Below, one piece after another: positions 51,153-62,801 of a stretch of 64,000 nucleotides of DNA. The notes beneath the pieces are model-generated. The model did no database searches, was not told where the DNA came from, and saw nothing but the letters and a program-made list of their open reading frames with translations. Where the stretch lies: positions 62,001-126,000 of the forward strand of contig NZ_BONO01000008.1 in the NCBI RefSeq assembly GCF_016862755.1, in the 5' to 3' direction. Numbering within the stretch: the stretch's first letter is position 1; each line of letters starts with the position of its first letter. Made by a program: the position numbers and the translations under genes. Source of the stretch: Cellulomonas pakistanensis. GTDB taxonomy: Bacteria > Actinomycetota > Actinomycetes > Actinomycetales > Cellulomonadaceae.

Positions 51153-51854
51153 ATGCCCCGCGCCTCGCTCGACAAGGACCCGCACGACGTCGCCACGATG
51201 TTCGACGGCGTCGCCCGCCGCTACGACCTGACCAACGACGTGCTGTCGCTCGGGCAGGACCGGATGTGGCGCCGGGCCACCCTCAAGGCGCTCGACGCGC
51301 TGCCGGGCGAGACCGTGCTGGACCTGGCCGCCGGCACCGGGACCTCGAGCGAGCCGCTGGCCGACGCGGGCGTGAAGGTCGTCCCGTGCGACCTCTCCAC
51401 CGGCATGCTCACGGTCGGCAAGCGCCGCCGCCCCGACCTGCCGTTCACCGCCGGCGACGCGACCGCGCTGCCGTTCGCGGACGGCGTCTTCGACGCGGTG
51501 ACGATCTCGTTCGGCCTGCGCAACGTGGTGGACACGGTGGGCGCGCTGGAGGAGATGCGCCGGGTGACGCGGCCGGGCGGCCGCCTGGTGGTGTGCGAGT
51601 TCTCGACGCCGACCTGGGCGCCGTTCCGCACGGTGTACTCGGGCTACCTCGTGAAGGCGCTGCCGGCGGTCGCGAAGGTCGTCGCGCGCGAGTCCGCCGC
51701 GTACGACTACCTCGCCGAGTCGATCCAGGACTGGCCGGACCAGCTCGGCCTCGCGAAGCTCCTCAAGGAGTCCGGCTGGACCTCGGTCGGGTACCGGAAT
51801 CTGTCCGGCGGGATCGTCGCCCTGCACCGCGCGACAAATCCTGGGATCAATTAG
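51153..51854 (+). CDS. menG: Demethylmenaquinone methyltransferase MenG/UbiE
   Basis: A 233-residue class I SAM methyltransferase catalysing the last ring methylation of menaquinone. [19 protein letters not shown] is motif [21 protein letters not shown] and [18 protein letters not shown] are the UbiE signatures, and [14 protein letters not shown] is typical of the family C-terminus. I chose ATG 51153; an ATG three codons earlier is possible. A weak -10 (CACGAT) sits at leaderless distance. The 3' end runs into an unusually AT-rich stretch before menJ. Confidence 0.94.
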   Translation: MPRASLDKDPHDVATMFDGVARRYDLTNDVLSLGQDRMWRRATLKALDALPGETVLDLAAGTGTSSEPLADAGVKVVPCDLSTGMLTVGKRRRPDLPFTAGDATALPFADGVFDAVTISFGLRNVVDTVGALEEMRRVTRPGGRLVVCEFSTPTWAPFRTVYSGYLVKALPAVAKVVARESAAYDYLAESIQDWPDQLGLAKLLKESGWTSVGYRNLSGGIVALHRATNPGIN

Positions 51855-51865
51855 TCGCGATTCAT

Positions 51866-51879
51866 GGGACGAAAGTCCC
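51866..51879 (+). other. Small GAAA-tetraloop hairpin after menG
   Basis: GGGAC-GAAA-GTCCC, a 5-bp stem with a GNRA tetraloop, 11 nt after the menG stop, inside an AT-rich pocket (about 51835-51990). It may be a weak terminator or part of a structured leader. Confidence 0.4.
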
Positions 51880-51950
51880 GCAAATGCCCTGGTCAGAAGC
51901 AGAGACGCTACTGAGGCAAACCTTCGCAGACAGATCGTTGGTCTTCTCAC

Positions 51951-51987
51951 TAGACTCGCCCTGTCAACAGGTGTGAAGGCATTCACA
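51951..51987 (+). promoter_or_regulatory. Promoter and Rex operator of the menJ-nuo operon
   Basis: A -10-like TAGACT at 51951-51956 predicts a start near 51963; no good -35 is visible. TGTGAAGGCATTCACA at 51972-51987 is a perfect TGTGAA-N4-TTCACA inverted repeat, matching the Rex operator consensus TTGTGAA-N4-TTCACAA at all but one outer base. It ends one base before the menJ ATG and contains the only ribosome-site-like GAAGG. CCTGT-CA-ACAGG (51960-51971) abuts it. Confidence 0.8.
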
Positions 51988-51988
51988 A

Positions 51989-53296
51989 ATGGGGCGAACT
52001 GTGCAGAGTGGCAAGAGCGACGACGCCGACGTCATCGTGGTGGGCGCGGGACCCGCGGGGTCCAGCGCGGCGTACCACTGCGCTGCCGCCGGCCTGTCCG
52101 TCCTGCTGCTCGACAAGGCCTCGTTCCCGCGGGACAAGATCTGCGGCGACGGCCTGACGCCCCGCGCGGTCGCCGAGCTCGTCCGGATGGGCGTCCCGCT
52201 GCGCGAGCAGGACGGCTGGATCCGGAACGTCGGCCTGCGGGTCCTCGGCGGCGGCCACGTCGTCGAGCTGCCCTGGCCGGAGCTGTCGTCGTACCCGTCG
52301 TACGGCCTGGCCCGCGCCCGCACGTCCCTCGACCACCTGCTGCTCGAGCACGCCCGCGCCGCCGGCGCCAAGGTGCAGGAGCGGACCAACGTCACGGGCC
52401 CGCTGGTCGACGAGCGCACCGGCCGCGTGGTCGGCGTGCAGGCCCGGCCGGTCGACGCCGACGGGCGCCGCGCGGGCGAGCCGGTCGAGTACCGCGCCCC
52501 CGTCGTCATCGCCGCCGACGGCGTGTCCGCGCGGCTCGCGACCGGCCTCGGCCTGGAGAAGCGCCAGGACCGTCCGATGGGCGTGGCGGTGCGGACCTAC
52601 TTCGAGACGCCCCGGCACGGCGACCCGTGGATGGAGAGCCACCTCGAGCTCTGGGACGGGAAGCCCGGCGAGTCGGACCTCATGCCGGGGTACGGCTGGA
52701 TCTTCTCGCTGGGCGACGGCACGGCCAACGTCGGCCTGGGCTCGGTGTCCTCGACCGCCGCCGCGACCAAGGTCGACTACAAGGACCTGTTCGCGAAGTG
52801 GATGGGGAACGCGCCCGCGGAGTGGGAGTTCACCCCGGAGCACCAGCTCGGCCCGGTCCGCGGCGCCGCGCTGCCGATGGGCTTCAACCGCGGCCCGCTG
52901 TACGGTCGCGGCCTCCTGCTCGTCGGCGACGCCGCCGGGATGATCAGCCCCTTCAACGGCGAGGGCATCGCCTACGCCCTGCAGGCCGGCCGGGTCGCGG
53001 CGGACGCCATCGTCCAGGCCACCGCCCGGGGCACCGCCGCGGGACGCGAGCGCGCGCTCGCCACCTACGGCGCGCGCATGCGGGACGACCTCGGCGGGTA
53101 CTACACGCTCGGCCGGGTGTTCGTGAAGCTCATCGAGCGCCCGGAGGTCATGCGCGCGTGCACGCGCTACGGCCTGCCTCGCCCGCTGGTCATGAAGCTC
53201 ACGCACAAGCTGCTGGCCGACTGCTACGAGCCGCACGGCGGCGACTGGGCCGACCGCACCATCTCCGCGCTCACGCGTCTGGCGCCCGCCTCGTGA
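51989..53296 (+). CDS. Geranylgeranyl reductase family FAD enzyme (MenJ-like)
   Basis: A 435-residue flavoprotein. DVIVVGAGPAGSSAAYHCAA (about 13-32) binds FAD, DKASFPRDKICGDGLTPRAV is the family's substrate-side motif, and LLVGDAAGMISPFNGEGIAY (about 312-331) is the second FAD motif. Such enzymes saturate isoprenoid double bonds; MenJ does so on menaquinone in mycobacteria. Lying between menG and nuoA, it probably reduces the menaquinone side chain. ATG 51989 directly follows a Rex operator; GTG 52001 is an alternative start. A 127-bp gap precedes nuoA. Confidence 0.88.
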   Translation: MGRTVQSGKSDDADVIVVGAGPAGSSAAYHCAAAGLSVLLLDKASFPRDKICGDGLTPRAVAELVRMGVPLREQDGWIRNVGLRVLGGGHVVELPWPELSSYPSYGLARARTSLDHLLLEHARAAGAKVQERTNVTGPLVDERTGRVVGVQARPVDADGRRAGEPVEYRAPVVIAADGVSARLATGLGLEKRQDRPMGVAVRTYFETPRHGDPWMESHLELWDGKPGESDLMPGYGWIFSLGDGTANVGLGSVSSTAAATKVDYKDLFAKWMGNAPAEWEFTPEHQLGPVRGAALPMGFNRGPLYGRGLLLVGDAAGMISPFNGEGIAYALQAGRVAADAIVQATARGTAAGRERALATYGARMRDDLGGYYTLGRVFVKLIERPEVMRACTRYGLPRPLVMKLTHKLLADCYEPHGGDWADRTISALTRLAPAS

Positions 53297-53423
53297 CGGC
53301 CGCCCCCCGCACCGGGCCGCCCTGACCCGCGGCGCACCAGCGGCCTCCGCCGGCCTCGCCCGCCGGCTGCGCCCGCCCCGCAGCCCCACGGAAGCGCTCC
53401 ACCCCCCACGCAGGAGAGCACCG

Positions 53424-53792
53424 ATGACCAACCCGTACGTCCCGCTCCTCGTCATGATGGGCGTGGCCGCCGTCCTCGCGGTGGGCGGCCTCGCCGCCAG
53501 CGCCGTCGTGGGCCCGAAGCGCTACAACCGCGCCAAGCTCGAGGCCTACGAGTGCGGCATCCAGCCGACCCCGCACGCCGTCGGCGGCGGCCGGTTCCCG
53601 GTGAAGTACTACCTGGTCGCGATGACCTTCATCATCTTCGACATCGAGGTCGTGTTCCTCTACCCGTGGGCCGTCAGCTTCGGGGAGCTGGCGGTGTTCG
53701 GGCTGGTGGCGATGGTGGGGTTCCTCGCGCTGATCACCGTGCCGTTCCTCTACGAGTGGCGGCGCGGCGGTCTCGAGTGGGACGAGGACTGA
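53424..53792 (+). CDS. nuoA: NADH-quinone oxidoreductase subunit A
   Basis: A 122-residue membrane subunit of complex I with three helices. [12 protein letters not shown] carries the conserved Glu-x-x-x-Cys-Gly loop, and [20 protein letters not shown] is the second helix with its conserved acidic residues. AGGAGAGC lies before the ATG. First nuo gene; nuoB follows after a single base. Confidence 0.96.
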   Translation: MTNPYVPLLVMMGVAAVLAVGGLAASAVVGPKRYNRAKLEAYECGIQPTPHAVGGGRFPVKYYLVAMTFIIFDIEVVFLYPWAVSFGELAVFGLVAMVGFLALITVPFLYEWRRGGLEWDED

Positions 53793-53793
53793 C

Positions 53794-54345
53794 ATGGGTA
53801 TCGAAGAGGCTCCCAGCGGCTTCCTGCTGACCTCGGTCGAGACGCTCGCCGGCCTGGTGCGCAAGGCCTCGCTGTGGCCGGTGACGTTCGGCCTGGCGTG
53901 CTGCGCGATCGAGATGATGGCGACGGGCGGGTCCCGGTTCGACATCTCGCGGTTCGGCATGGAGGTGTTCCGCGCCTCGCCGCGGCAGGCCGACCTCATG
54001 ATCGTCGCCGGCCGGGTGAGCCAGAAGATGGCCCCGGTGGTCCGGCAGGTCTACGACCAGATGGCCGAGCCCAAGTGGGTGCTGTCGATGGGCGTGTGCG
54101 CCAGCAGCGGCGGCATGTTCAACAACTACGCGATCGTCCAGGGCGTCGACCACGTCGTGCCGGTCGACATCTACCTGCCCGGCTGCCCGCCGCGGCCGGA
54201 GATGCTGATCAACGCGATCCTCGAGCTGCACGAGCAGATCAAGGCCGAGCCGCTCGGGCGGAACCGCGCCGAGATCGCCCGCGACGTCGAGGCAGCCGCG
54301 CTGCGCGCCGAGCCGACCTCGCACATGACGGGGCTGCTGCGATGA
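53794..54345 (+). CDS. nuoB: NADH-quinone oxidoreductase subunit B
   Basis: A 183-residue peripheral-arm subunit carrying cluster N2, the final electron donor to quinone. [15 protein letters not shown] has the vicinal Cys pair; [12 protein letters not shown] and [12 protein letters not shown] provide the remaining two ligands. The C-terminus overlaps nuoC by 4 bp. Confidence 0.97.
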   Translation: MGIEEAPSGFLLTSVETLAGLVRKASLWPVTFGLACCAIEMMATGGSRFDISRFGMEVFRASPRQADLMIVAGRVSQKMAPVVRQVYDQMAEPKWVLSMGVCASSGGMFNNYAIVQGVDHVVPVDIYLPGCPPRPEMLINAILELHEQIKAEPLGRNRAEIARDVEAAALRAEPTSHMTGLLR

Positions 54346-55139
54346 GCGACGAGAAGAAGGACGCCGCCGCCGCGGCCAAGGCCGGTGACACGGCCGCCGC
54401 CGACGCCGGCGCGCAGCGCACCAGCGAGGCGGCGCTCGAGGCCGGCGCCCAGAACGTCCCGGCCGACCGGTCGCTGCCGCTCGAGGTGGTGCAGACCCGG
54501 CACGGCATGTTCGGCGTGCACGGGTCCGGCGACACGTCGGGCTTCGGCGGACTGGTGCAGACCGTGGCGCTGCCCGGCCCGAGCGAGCGGCCGTACGGCG
54601 GCTGGTTCGACGAGGTCGTCGACGTGCTGACCGAGCTGCTGGACGCCTCCGGCACCGGCGCCCCGGCCGCGCTGGAGTCCGTGGTCGTCGACCGGGGCGA
54701 GCTCACGCTGAACGTCGCGCGCGAGCACCTGGTCGAGGTCGCGCGGCACCTGCGGGACGACCAGGACCTGCGGTTCGAGCTGTCGCTCGGCGTCAGCGGC
54801 GTGCACTACCCGCACGACGCCGGCCGCGAGCTGCACGCCGTCTACCACCTGGTGTCGGTCACCCACGGCCGCCGGCTCCGGCTCGAGGTCGCGGCGCCCG
54901 AGGGCGACCCGACGATCCCCAGCACCGTCGGCGTCTACCCGGCGAACGACTGGCACGAGCGCGAGACCTGGGACTTCTTCGGCCTCGTCTTCACCGGCCG
55001 CACCGACCTGGCGCGGATCGAGATGCCGGACGACTGGCCCGGGCACCCGCAGCGCAAGGACTACCCGCTCGGCGGCATCCCGGTGGAGTACAAGGGCGCC
55101 ACGATCCCGCCGGCCGACCAGCGGAGGACCTACTCATGA
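54342..55139 (+). CDS. nuoC: NADH-quinone oxidoreductase subunit C
   Basis: A 265-residue peripheral subunit. [18 protein letters not shown] and [20 protein letters not shown] are the 30-kDa-subunit signatures, and [22 protein letters not shown] sequence ends the domain. A 45-residue Ala/Asp-rich N-terminal extension is probably disordered. Overlaps nuoB and nuoD by 4 bp each. Confidence 0.95.
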   Translation: MSDEKKDAAAAAKAGDTAAADAGAQRTSEAALEAGAQNVPADRSLPLEVVQTRHGMFGVHGSGDTSGFGGLVQTVALPGPSERPYGGWFDEVVDVLTELLDASGTGAPAALESVVVDRGELTLNVAREHLVEVARHLRDDQDLRFELSLGVSGVHYPHDAGRELHAVYHLVSVTHGRRLRLEVAAPEGDPTIPSTVGVYPANDWHERETWDFFGLVFTGRTDLARIEMPDDWPGHPQRKDYPLGGIPVEYKGATIPPADQRRTYS

Positions 55140-56491
55140 GCGCCTCGACCCACACGCCCCGGGCGACCGGCCACCTCGTCGACGACGAGACAGTCGGCCT
55201 GCGCACCTTCGAGGCCACCGGCGGCGACTGGTCCGACATCGCCGAGGAGGCGGCCCGGCTCGGCGAGCAGCGCATCGTCGTCAACATGGGCCCGCAGCAC
55301 CCGTCCACGCACGGCGTGCTCCGGCTCATGCTCGAGATCGACGGCGAGACGGTGACCGAGGCCCGGGCGGGCATCGGCTACCTGCACACCGGCATCGAGA
55401 AGAACATGGAGCACCGCACCTGGACCCAGGGCGTGACGTTCTGCACCCGCATGGACTACGTCGCCCCGCTGTTCCAGGAGGCCGCGTACTGCCTCGCGGT
55501 CGAGAAGCTGCTCGGCATCACCGACGACGTCCCGCTCCGGGCGAGCGAGATCCGGGTGCTCATGATGGAGCTCAACCGGATCTCCTCGCACCTGGTGTGC
55601 CTGGCGACCGGCGGCAACGAGCTCGGCGCCACCACGATCATGACCATCGGGTTCACCGCACGCGAGGAGATCCTGCGGATCTTCGAGATGGTCACCGGCC
55701 TGCGGATGAACCACGCGTACATCCGCCCCGGCGGCGTCGTGCAGGACATCCCGCCCGGCGGGCTCGACTCGGTCCGCGAGGCGCTGGTCGGCGTGCGGCG
55801 GTACCTCACGCAGCTCGAGGACCTCATGCTCGGCCAGCCGATCCTCAAGGGCCGGCTGCAGGACGTGGGCGTGCTCAACCTCGCCGGCTGCATGGCGCTC
55901 GGCATCACGGGCCCGATGCTCCGGTCGACCGGCCTGCCGTACGACGTGCGCAAGGCCGCCCCGTACTGCGGCTACGAGACCTACGACTTCGACGTGCCGG
56001 TCTCCGAGGGCGCGGACTGCTGGGACCGGATGGTGCTGCGCATCGAGGAGTGCTACCAGTCGATGCGGATCGTCGAGCAGGTCGTCGACCGGCTGCAGGC
56101 CTCGGCCGGCACGCCGGTGATGGTCGGCGACCGCAAGATCGCCTGGCCCGCCCAGCTCGCCGTCGGCAGCGACGGCATGGGCAACTCGCTCGACCACATC
56201 CGGGAGATCATGGGCACCTCGATGGAGGCCCTGATCCACCACTTCAAGCTGGTGACGGAGGGCTTCCGGGTCCCCGCCGGCCAGGCGTGGCAGACCGTCG
56301 AGCACCCCCGCGGCGAGCTCGGCGTGCACCTGGTGTCCGACGGGGGCACCAAGCCGTACCGGGCGCACTTCCGCGACCCGTCGTTCAACAACCTGCAGGC
56401 CGTCTCGGTGCTCTGCGAGGGCGGGCAGGTGGCGGACGTCGTCTGCTCCGTCGCCTCCATCGACCCGGTGCTCGGAGGGGTGGACCGCTGA
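55136..56491 (+). CDS. nuoD: NADH-quinone oxidoreductase subunit D
   Basis: A 451-residue 49-kDa-type subunit lining the quinone site. [19 protein letters not shown] carries the conserved His pair near the quinone head group, [12 protein letters not shown] and [15 protein letters not shown] follow, and the C-terminal DPVLGGVDR is typical. One-base overlap with nuoE. Confidence 0.97.
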   Translation: MSASTHTPRATGHLVDDETVGLRTFEATGGDWSDIAEEAARLGEQRIVVNMGPQHPSTHGVLRLMLEIDGETVTEARAGIGYLHTGIEKNMEHRTWTQGVTFCTRMDYVAPLFQEAAYCLAVEKLLGITDDVPLRASEIRVLMMELNRISSHLVCLATGGNELGATTIMTIGFTAREEILRIFEMVTGLRMNHAYIRPGGVVQDIPPGGLDSVREALVGVRRYLTQLEDLMLGQPILKGRLQDVGVLNLAGCMALGITGPMLRSTGLPYDVRKAAPYCGYETYDFDVPVSEGADCWDRMVLRIEECYQSMRIVEQVVDRLQASAGTPVMVGDRKIAWPAQLAVGSDGMGNSLDHIREIMGTSMEALIHHFKLVTEGFRVPAGQAWQTVEHPRGELGVHLVSDGGTKPYRAHFRDPSFNNLQAVSVLCEGGQVADVVCSVASIDPVLGGVDR

Positions 56492-57413
56492 TGACCGCCA
56501 TCGACCACCCGCGCGTGCCCGGCACGGGGCGCCCGCGCGCGGCCTACGACGACGCGACCCGGGAGCGGCTCGCCGCCGACGCGGCGCAGGTCGTCGCCCG
56601 GTACCCCGATCCGCGCTCGGCGCTGCTGCCGCTGCTGCACCTGGTCCAGTCCGAGGACGGCTACGTCAGCCCGGCGGGCATCGCGTTCTGCGCCGCGACG
56701 CTCGACCTGTCGACCGCCCAGGTGTCCGCGGTCGCGACGTTCTACACCCAGTACAAGCGCCGGCCGAACGGCGAGTACACGGTGGGCGTCTGCACCAACA
56801 CGCTCTGCGCGATCATGGGCGGCGACGCGATCTGGGAGGACCTCACCGACCGGCTCGGGATCGGGCACGACGAGACGACCGCCGACGGCCGGATCACGCT
56901 CGAGCGGATCGAGTGCAACGCGGCCTGCGACTACGCCCCGGTGATGATGATCAACTGGGAGTTCTTCGACAACCAGACGCCGGACTCGGCGGCCGAGGTG
57001 GTCGGGCGGCTCGTCGCGGGGGAGCCGGTGGCGCCGACCCGCGGGCCGGGCCGGGTGCAGACGTTCAAGCAGGTGTCCCGGGTGCTGGCCGGCTTCGGCG
57101 ACGGCCTCGCCGACGAGGGCGTCGCGGCCGGCGAGCCGACGCTGCGCGGCCTGCGGCTGGCCCGGGAGAACGGCTGGACCGCCCCGTCCACCGACGCCGC
57201 GGCCCGCACCCCCGAGCAGGAGCAGCAGGCGGAGCCCGCCGCCCCCGCCGCCGGCACCGCGCCCCCGGCGGGCAGCGCGCCGCAGCCCGGCGCCGAGCAG
57301 TCCTCCGTCGACCGCCCCGCGGCCGGCGCCCCGGAGCGGTCCGCCGACCAGGAGAAGGCCGAGCACCGCGCCGACGACACGAGTGCCCCCGCCGACAGCG
57401 AGAAGGAGTCGTG

Positions 57414-57414
<1 letters not shown>
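56491..57414 (+). CDS. nuoE: NADH-quinone oxidoreductase subunit E with long C-terminal tail
   Basis: A 307-residue subunit. The thioredoxin-like [2Fe-2S] domain (N1a) occupies about 15-180, with ligands in GVCTNTLCAIMGG and ECNAACDYAP. About 100 residues after position 205 are low-complexity (Ala/Pro/Glu/Gln) and have no counterpart in standard NuoE. The tail is in frame up to the nuoF start and looks disordered. One-base overlaps on both sides. Confidence 0.94.
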
Positions 57415-58754
<1,340 letters not shown>

Positions 58755-58755
58755 C

Positions 58756-61413
58756 ATGACCGTCACCGCAGCCAAGCCCGCCGGGTCGGGCGCGACGCCG
58801 CCGCCCGAGCCGAAGCCCGACGGCGTCACCTTCACCATCGACGGCATCGAGACCACCGTGCCGAAGGGCACCCTCGTCATCCGCGCCGCCGAGCAGCTCG
58901 GGATCCAGATCCCGCGGTTCTGCGACCACCCGCTGCTCGCCCCGGCCGGCGCGTGCCGCCAGTGCCTCGTCGAGGTCTGGGCCCCCGGCCGCGACGGCAA
59001 GGTCGCCAAGATGCCGAAGCCGCAGGCCTCCTGCACGCTCACCGCGACGCCCGGGATGGACGTCCGCACGCAGCGCACCTCCGCCGAGGCGGACAAGGCG
59101 CAGCACGGCGTCATGGAGCTGCTGCTCATCAACCACCCGCTGGACTGCCCGGTCTGCGACAAGGGCGGCGAGTGCCCCCTGCAGAACCAGGCGATGTCGA
59201 ACGGCCGCAGCCAGACGCGGTTCGTCGACGTCAAGCGGACGTTCCCCAAGCCGATCGCCGTGTCGACCGAGATCCTGCTCGACCGCGAGCGGTGCATCCT
59301 GTGCCAGCGGTGCACCCGGTTCTCCCGGGAGATCGCGGGCGATCCGTTCATCGACCTGCAGAAGCGCGGCGCGATGCAGCAGATCGGCCGGTTCGACGCC
59401 GACGTGCTGGGCTTCGCCGGAGCGGGGGTGGACCGCGAGGACGCGGCCTCAGACGGGACGCTGGCGTTCGACGACCGCGTCTTCCTCGGTGCCGACATCC
59501 CCGTCGGCCCCGCTGCGCCCACGGTGGACGACGACCGATCTGGATCGCCCTTCGCGTCCTACTTCTCCGGCAACACGGTCCAGATCTGCCCGGTCGGCGC
59601 GCTGACCGGCGCGGCTTACCGGTTCCGCGCCCGCCCGTTCGACCTGGTGTCGACGCCCGGGGTGGCCGAGCACGACTCGTCCGGCGCGGCGATCCGCGTC
59701 GACCACCGCCGCGGCGTCGTGCTGCGCCGGCTCGCGGGGGAGGACCCCGAGGTCAACGAGGAGTGGCTCACCGACAAGGACCGGTTCGCCTTCACCTGGC
59801 AGTCCGCCGCCGACCGGATCACCACGCCGCTGGTGCGGGACCGGGCCGCGGACGGCACCCGCGGCGAGCTGCACCCCGCGTCCTGGGCCGAGGCCCTGGA
59901 GGTCGCGGCGCACGGGCTGGAGCAGGCCCGGGCCGCCGGCGGCGTCGGCGTGCTGCCCGGCGGCCGGCTCACCGTCGAGGACGCGTACGCGTACGGCAAG
60001 TTCGCCCGCGTGGTGCTCGGCACCAACGACGTCGACCTGCGCGCGCGGCCGCACTCGGACGAGGAGCTCGCGTTCCTCGGCCACGCGGTCGCCGGCACCG
60101 GCCTGGGCGTCACGTTCCGCGACCTGGAGGCGGCGCCGACGGTCCTGCTCGCCGGCCTGGAGGCCGAGGAGGAGGCGGGCGTCGTGTTCCTGCGGCTGCG
60201 CAAGGGCGTGGTCGCGGGCCGGACCCGCGTGCACGCCGTCGCGCCGCTGGCCAGCCGCGGGCTGGAGCGCCTGGACGGGACGCTGCTGCGCGCCGCCCCC
60301 GGCACCGAACCCGAGGTGCTGGACGCGATCGGTTCCGGGGAGCTCGCCGACCTGGGTGCCGCGCTCGGCGCCGCGGGCGCGCTGGTCCTGGTGGGCGAGC
60401 GCCTGGCCGCGGTGCCCGGCGCGCTGTCCGCCGTGCTCCGGCTGGCCGAGCGCACCGGCGCCCGCGTCGCGTGGATCCCGCGGCGCGCCGGCGAGCGCGG
60501 CGGCGTCGAGGCCGGCGCCCTGCCGACCCTGCTGCCCGGCGGCCGCCCGGTCGCCGACGCCGCGGCCCGCGTGGACGTGGCCGCCGCCTGGGACGTCGAG
60601 CACCTGCCGACCGAGCCCGGCCGCGACACCGCCGCGATCCTCGCCGCTGCGGCGGACGGCACGCTCGGCGGTTTGCTGGTCGGCGGTGTGGACGTGCGGG
60701 ACCTGCCCGACCCGGCGGCGGCCCGCGCGGCGCTCGCGGCGACGGGGTTCGTCGTCTCGCTCGAGGTCCGGGCCTCCGAGGTGACCGCGCTCGCCGACGT
60801 CGTGCTGCCGGTCGCCCCGCCCGTCGAGCGGCCCGGCACGTTCGTGAGCTGGGAGGGCCGCGTGCGGCCGTTCCCGCAGGCGCTGACCTCGACCGCCATG
60901 CCGGACCATCGCGTCCTCGACGCGCTGGCCGACGCGCTCGGCGTGACCCTGGGCCTGCGCACGCTCGCCGAGGTGCACGCCGACGCCGACCCGCTGACCG
61001 GCGAGTGGGACGGCGCGCGCGTCGCCGCCCCGGACGTCGCCGCCGCCGAACCGCCGGCCGTCGCCCCCGGGCACGCGGTCCTCGCGTCCTGGCACCAGCT
61101 GCTCGACGCCGGCCGGCTGCAGGACGGCGAGCCGTTCCTGGCGGGCACCGCGAAGCGCCCGGTCGCCCGGCTGTCGCCCGCGACCGCCGCCGCCGCGGGG
61201 GTGCCGGACGGCGCGCTCGTCACCGTCGCCACCGACGCCGGGTCGATCACGCTGCCCGCCGTCGTCACCGACATGGCCGACCACGTGGTGTGGCTGCCGA
61301 CCGCCTCGGCGGGCAGCCAGGTCCGGGACGCGCTGCGCGCCGTGCCGGGCGACCCGGTCCGGGTCGGGCCGGCCGCCGGCCCCGACGCCACCGACGAGGA
61401 GGTGCCCGCATGA
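58756..61413 (+). CDS. nuoG: NADH-quinone oxidoreductase subunit G lacking N7 ligands
   Basis: An 885-residue subunit. N1b ligands ([20 protein letters not shown], then ASCTL), N5 ([14 protein letters not shown]) and N4 ([10 protein letters not shown], later QICPVGALT) are all present. The C-terminal molybdopterin-oxidoreductase-like half follows. Two oddities are seen. About 40 extra residues (about 222-264, [10 protein letters not shown]...) stand before [14 protein letters not shown]. The N7 motif C-x2-C-x3-C-x27-C is replaced at every ligand (Ala304, Asp307, Ala311, Thr339) although the spacing is kept. N7 is not on the main electron path, so activity should remain. Confidence 0.96.
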   Translation: MTVTAAKPAGSGATPPPEPKPDGVTFTIDGIETTVPKGTLVIRAAEQLGIQIPRFCDHPLLAPAGACRQCLVEVWAPGRDGKVAKMPKPQASCTLTATPGMDVRTQRTSAEADKAQHGVMELLLINHPLDCPVCDKGGECPLQNQAMSNGRSQTRFVDVKRTFPKPIAVSTEILLDRERCILCQRCTRFSREIAGDPFIDLQKRGAMQQIGRFDADVLGFAGAGVDREDAASDGTLAFDDRVFLGADIPVGPAAPTVDDDRSGSPFASYFSGNTVQICPVGALTGAAYRFRARPFDLVSTPGVAEHDSSGAAIRVDHRRGVVLRRLAGEDPEVNEEWLTDKDRFAFTWQSAADRITTPLVRDRAADGTRGELHPASWAEALEVAAHGLEQARAAGGVGVLPGGRLTVEDAYAYGKFARVVLGTNDVDLRARPHSDEELAFLGHAVAGTGLGVTFRDLEAAPTVLLAGLEAEEEAGVVFLRLRKGVVAGRTRVHAVAPLASRGLERLDGTLLRAAPGTEPEVLDAIGSGELADLGAALGAAGALVLVGERLAAVPGALSAVLRLAERTGARVAWIPRRAGERGGVEAGALPTLLPGGRPVADAAARVDVAAAWDVEHLPTEPGRDTAAILAAAADGTLGGLLVGGVDVRDLPDPAAARAALAATGFVVSLEVRASEVTALADVVLPVAPPVERPGTFVSWEGRVRPFPQALTSTAMPDHRVLDALADALGVTLGLRTLAEVHADADPLTGEWDGARVAAPDVAAAEPPAVAPGHAVLASWHQLLDAGRLQDGEPFLAGTAKRPVARLSPATAAAAGVPDGALVTVATDAGSITLPAVVTDMADHVVWLPTASAGSQVRDALRAVPGDPVRVGPAAGPDATDEEVPA

Positions 61414-62801
61414 TCCCGCTCGCGGCCGCGCTGCCCGCCGCCGCCGCGGAGGGCGGCGCCGCCGACTTCAGCCAGGACGTGTTCTGGGTCTGGGTCGTCA
61501 AGGCGGTCGGCATCCTGGTGTTCCTGCTGCTCAGCGTGCTCATCGCCATCTGGTTCGAGCGCCGCGTGGTCGGCCGGATGCAGCTGCGGCCCGGCCCGAA
61601 CGTGCACGGCCCGTTCGGCCTGTTCCAGTCGCTCGCCGACGCGATGAAGCTGCTGCTCAAGGAGGACGTCACCGTCCGGGCGGCCGACCGGGTCGTCTAC
61701 GTGCTGGCGCCGTTCATCGCGGTGTTCTGCTCGCTGCTGACGATGGCGGTGATCCCGTTCGGGCCCGAGGTGTCGATCTTCGGCGTCGTCACCCCGCTGC
61801 AGCTCACCGACTTCCCCGTCGCGGTGCTCTACATCCTCGCGTGCGCCTCGGTCGGCGTGTACGGCATCGTCCTCGGCGGCTGGTCGTCCAACTCGACCTA
61901 CCCGCTGCTCGGCGCCGTGCGGTCCACCGCGCAGGTCATCTCGTACGAGCTCGCGATGGGCCTGTCCCTGGTCAGCGTGTTCATCCTGGCCGGGTCGATG
62001 TCGACCTCCGAGATCGTCGCCTCGCAGACCACCGTGTGGTGGCTCATCCCGCTGGCGCCGGCGTTCGTCATCTACGTCATCTCCATGGTCGGCGAGACCA
62101 ACCGCCTGCCGTTCGACCTGCCGGAGGCCGAGGGCGAGCTCGTCGGCGGGTACACCACCGAGTACTCGTCGATGAAGTTCGCGTGGTTCTTCCTCGCCGA
62201 GTACATCAACATGCTCAACGTCTCGGCGGTCGCGACCACGCTGTTCTTCGGCGGCTGGCGGGCGCCGTGGCCGCTGTCCTGGATCGGCGACGGGGTGCTC
62301 AACACCGGCTGGTGGCCGCTGCTGTGGTTCGTCGCCAAGGTCTGGCTGTTCATGTTCCTGTTCGTGTGGATCCGCGGCACGCTGCTGCGGTTCCGGTACG
62401 ACCAGTTCATGTCGTTCGGCTGGAAGGTGCTGATCCCGGCGGCGCTGGTCTGGCTGGTGTGCGTCGCGGCGGTCCAGGGCGTGCGGCAGTTCGCCGAGGT
62501 GGACGTCCGGGACATGCTGCCGTGGCTCGGCGGGGTGATCCTCGTGGTCGTCGCGCTGTCGTTCCTCGTCCCGGAGAAGAAGCAGGCCCCGCCGGCCCGC
62601 GCGGCGGACGAGCCGTTCGACGCGTTCGCCGGCGGCTTCCCCGTGCCGCCGCTCCCCGGCCAGACCCTGCCGCCGTCGCCGCGCGCCGCCCGCCGCCGGG
62701 CCCAGGCGCCCGACACCCCCGCCCTCGTCGGCGGGCCGGGCGCCGAGGGCGCGGACGGCGACGCCCCCGAGTCCCCCACCCAGGAGGTGCCGCGTGGCTG
62801 A
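61410..62801 (+). CDS. nuoH: NADH-quinone oxidoreductase subunit H
   Basis: A 463-residue membrane subunit with eight helices that forms part of the quinone chamber. [21 protein letters not shown] and [21 protein letters not shown] are the family hallmarks. The last 75 residues (after VPEKKQ) are a Pro/Ala-rich cytoplasmic extension that standard NuoH lacks. Overlaps nuoG by 4 bp and nuoI by 8 bp. Confidence 0.96.
   Translation: MIPLAAALPAAAAEGGAADFSQDVFWVWVVKAVGILVFLLLSVLIAIWFERRVVGRMQLRPGPNVHGPFGLFQSLADAMKLLLKEDVTVRAADRVVYVLAPFIAVFCSLLTMAVIPFGPEVSIFGVVTPLQLTDFPVAVLYILACASVGVYGIVLGGWSSNSTYPLLGAVRSTAQVISYELAMGLSLVSVFILAGSMSTSEIVASQTTVWWLIPLAPAFVIYVISMVGETNRLPFDLPEAEGELVGGYTTEYSSMKFAWFFLAEYINMLNVSAVATTLFFGGWRAPWPLSWIGDGVLNTGWWPLLWFVAKVWLFMFLFVWIRGTLLRFRYDQFMSFGWKVLIPAALVWLVCVAAVQGVRQFAEVDVRDMLPWLGGVILVVVALSFLVPEKKQAPPARAADEPFDAFAGGFPVPPLPGQTLPPSPRAARRRAQAPDTPALVGGPGAEGADGDAPESPTQEVPRG

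Noticed and set aside
44711..51196. Open frame of over 2000 codons on the minus strand through the menC-menF region
   Set aside because: It runs antisense to well-supported men and htrA genes, is Arg/Gly/Ala-rich without domains and is explained by high-GC codon bias leaving few stops.
51938..51943. TTGGTC as a -35 box for menJ
   Set aside because: Only 7 nt from the TAGACT -10, far from the 16-18 nt needed.
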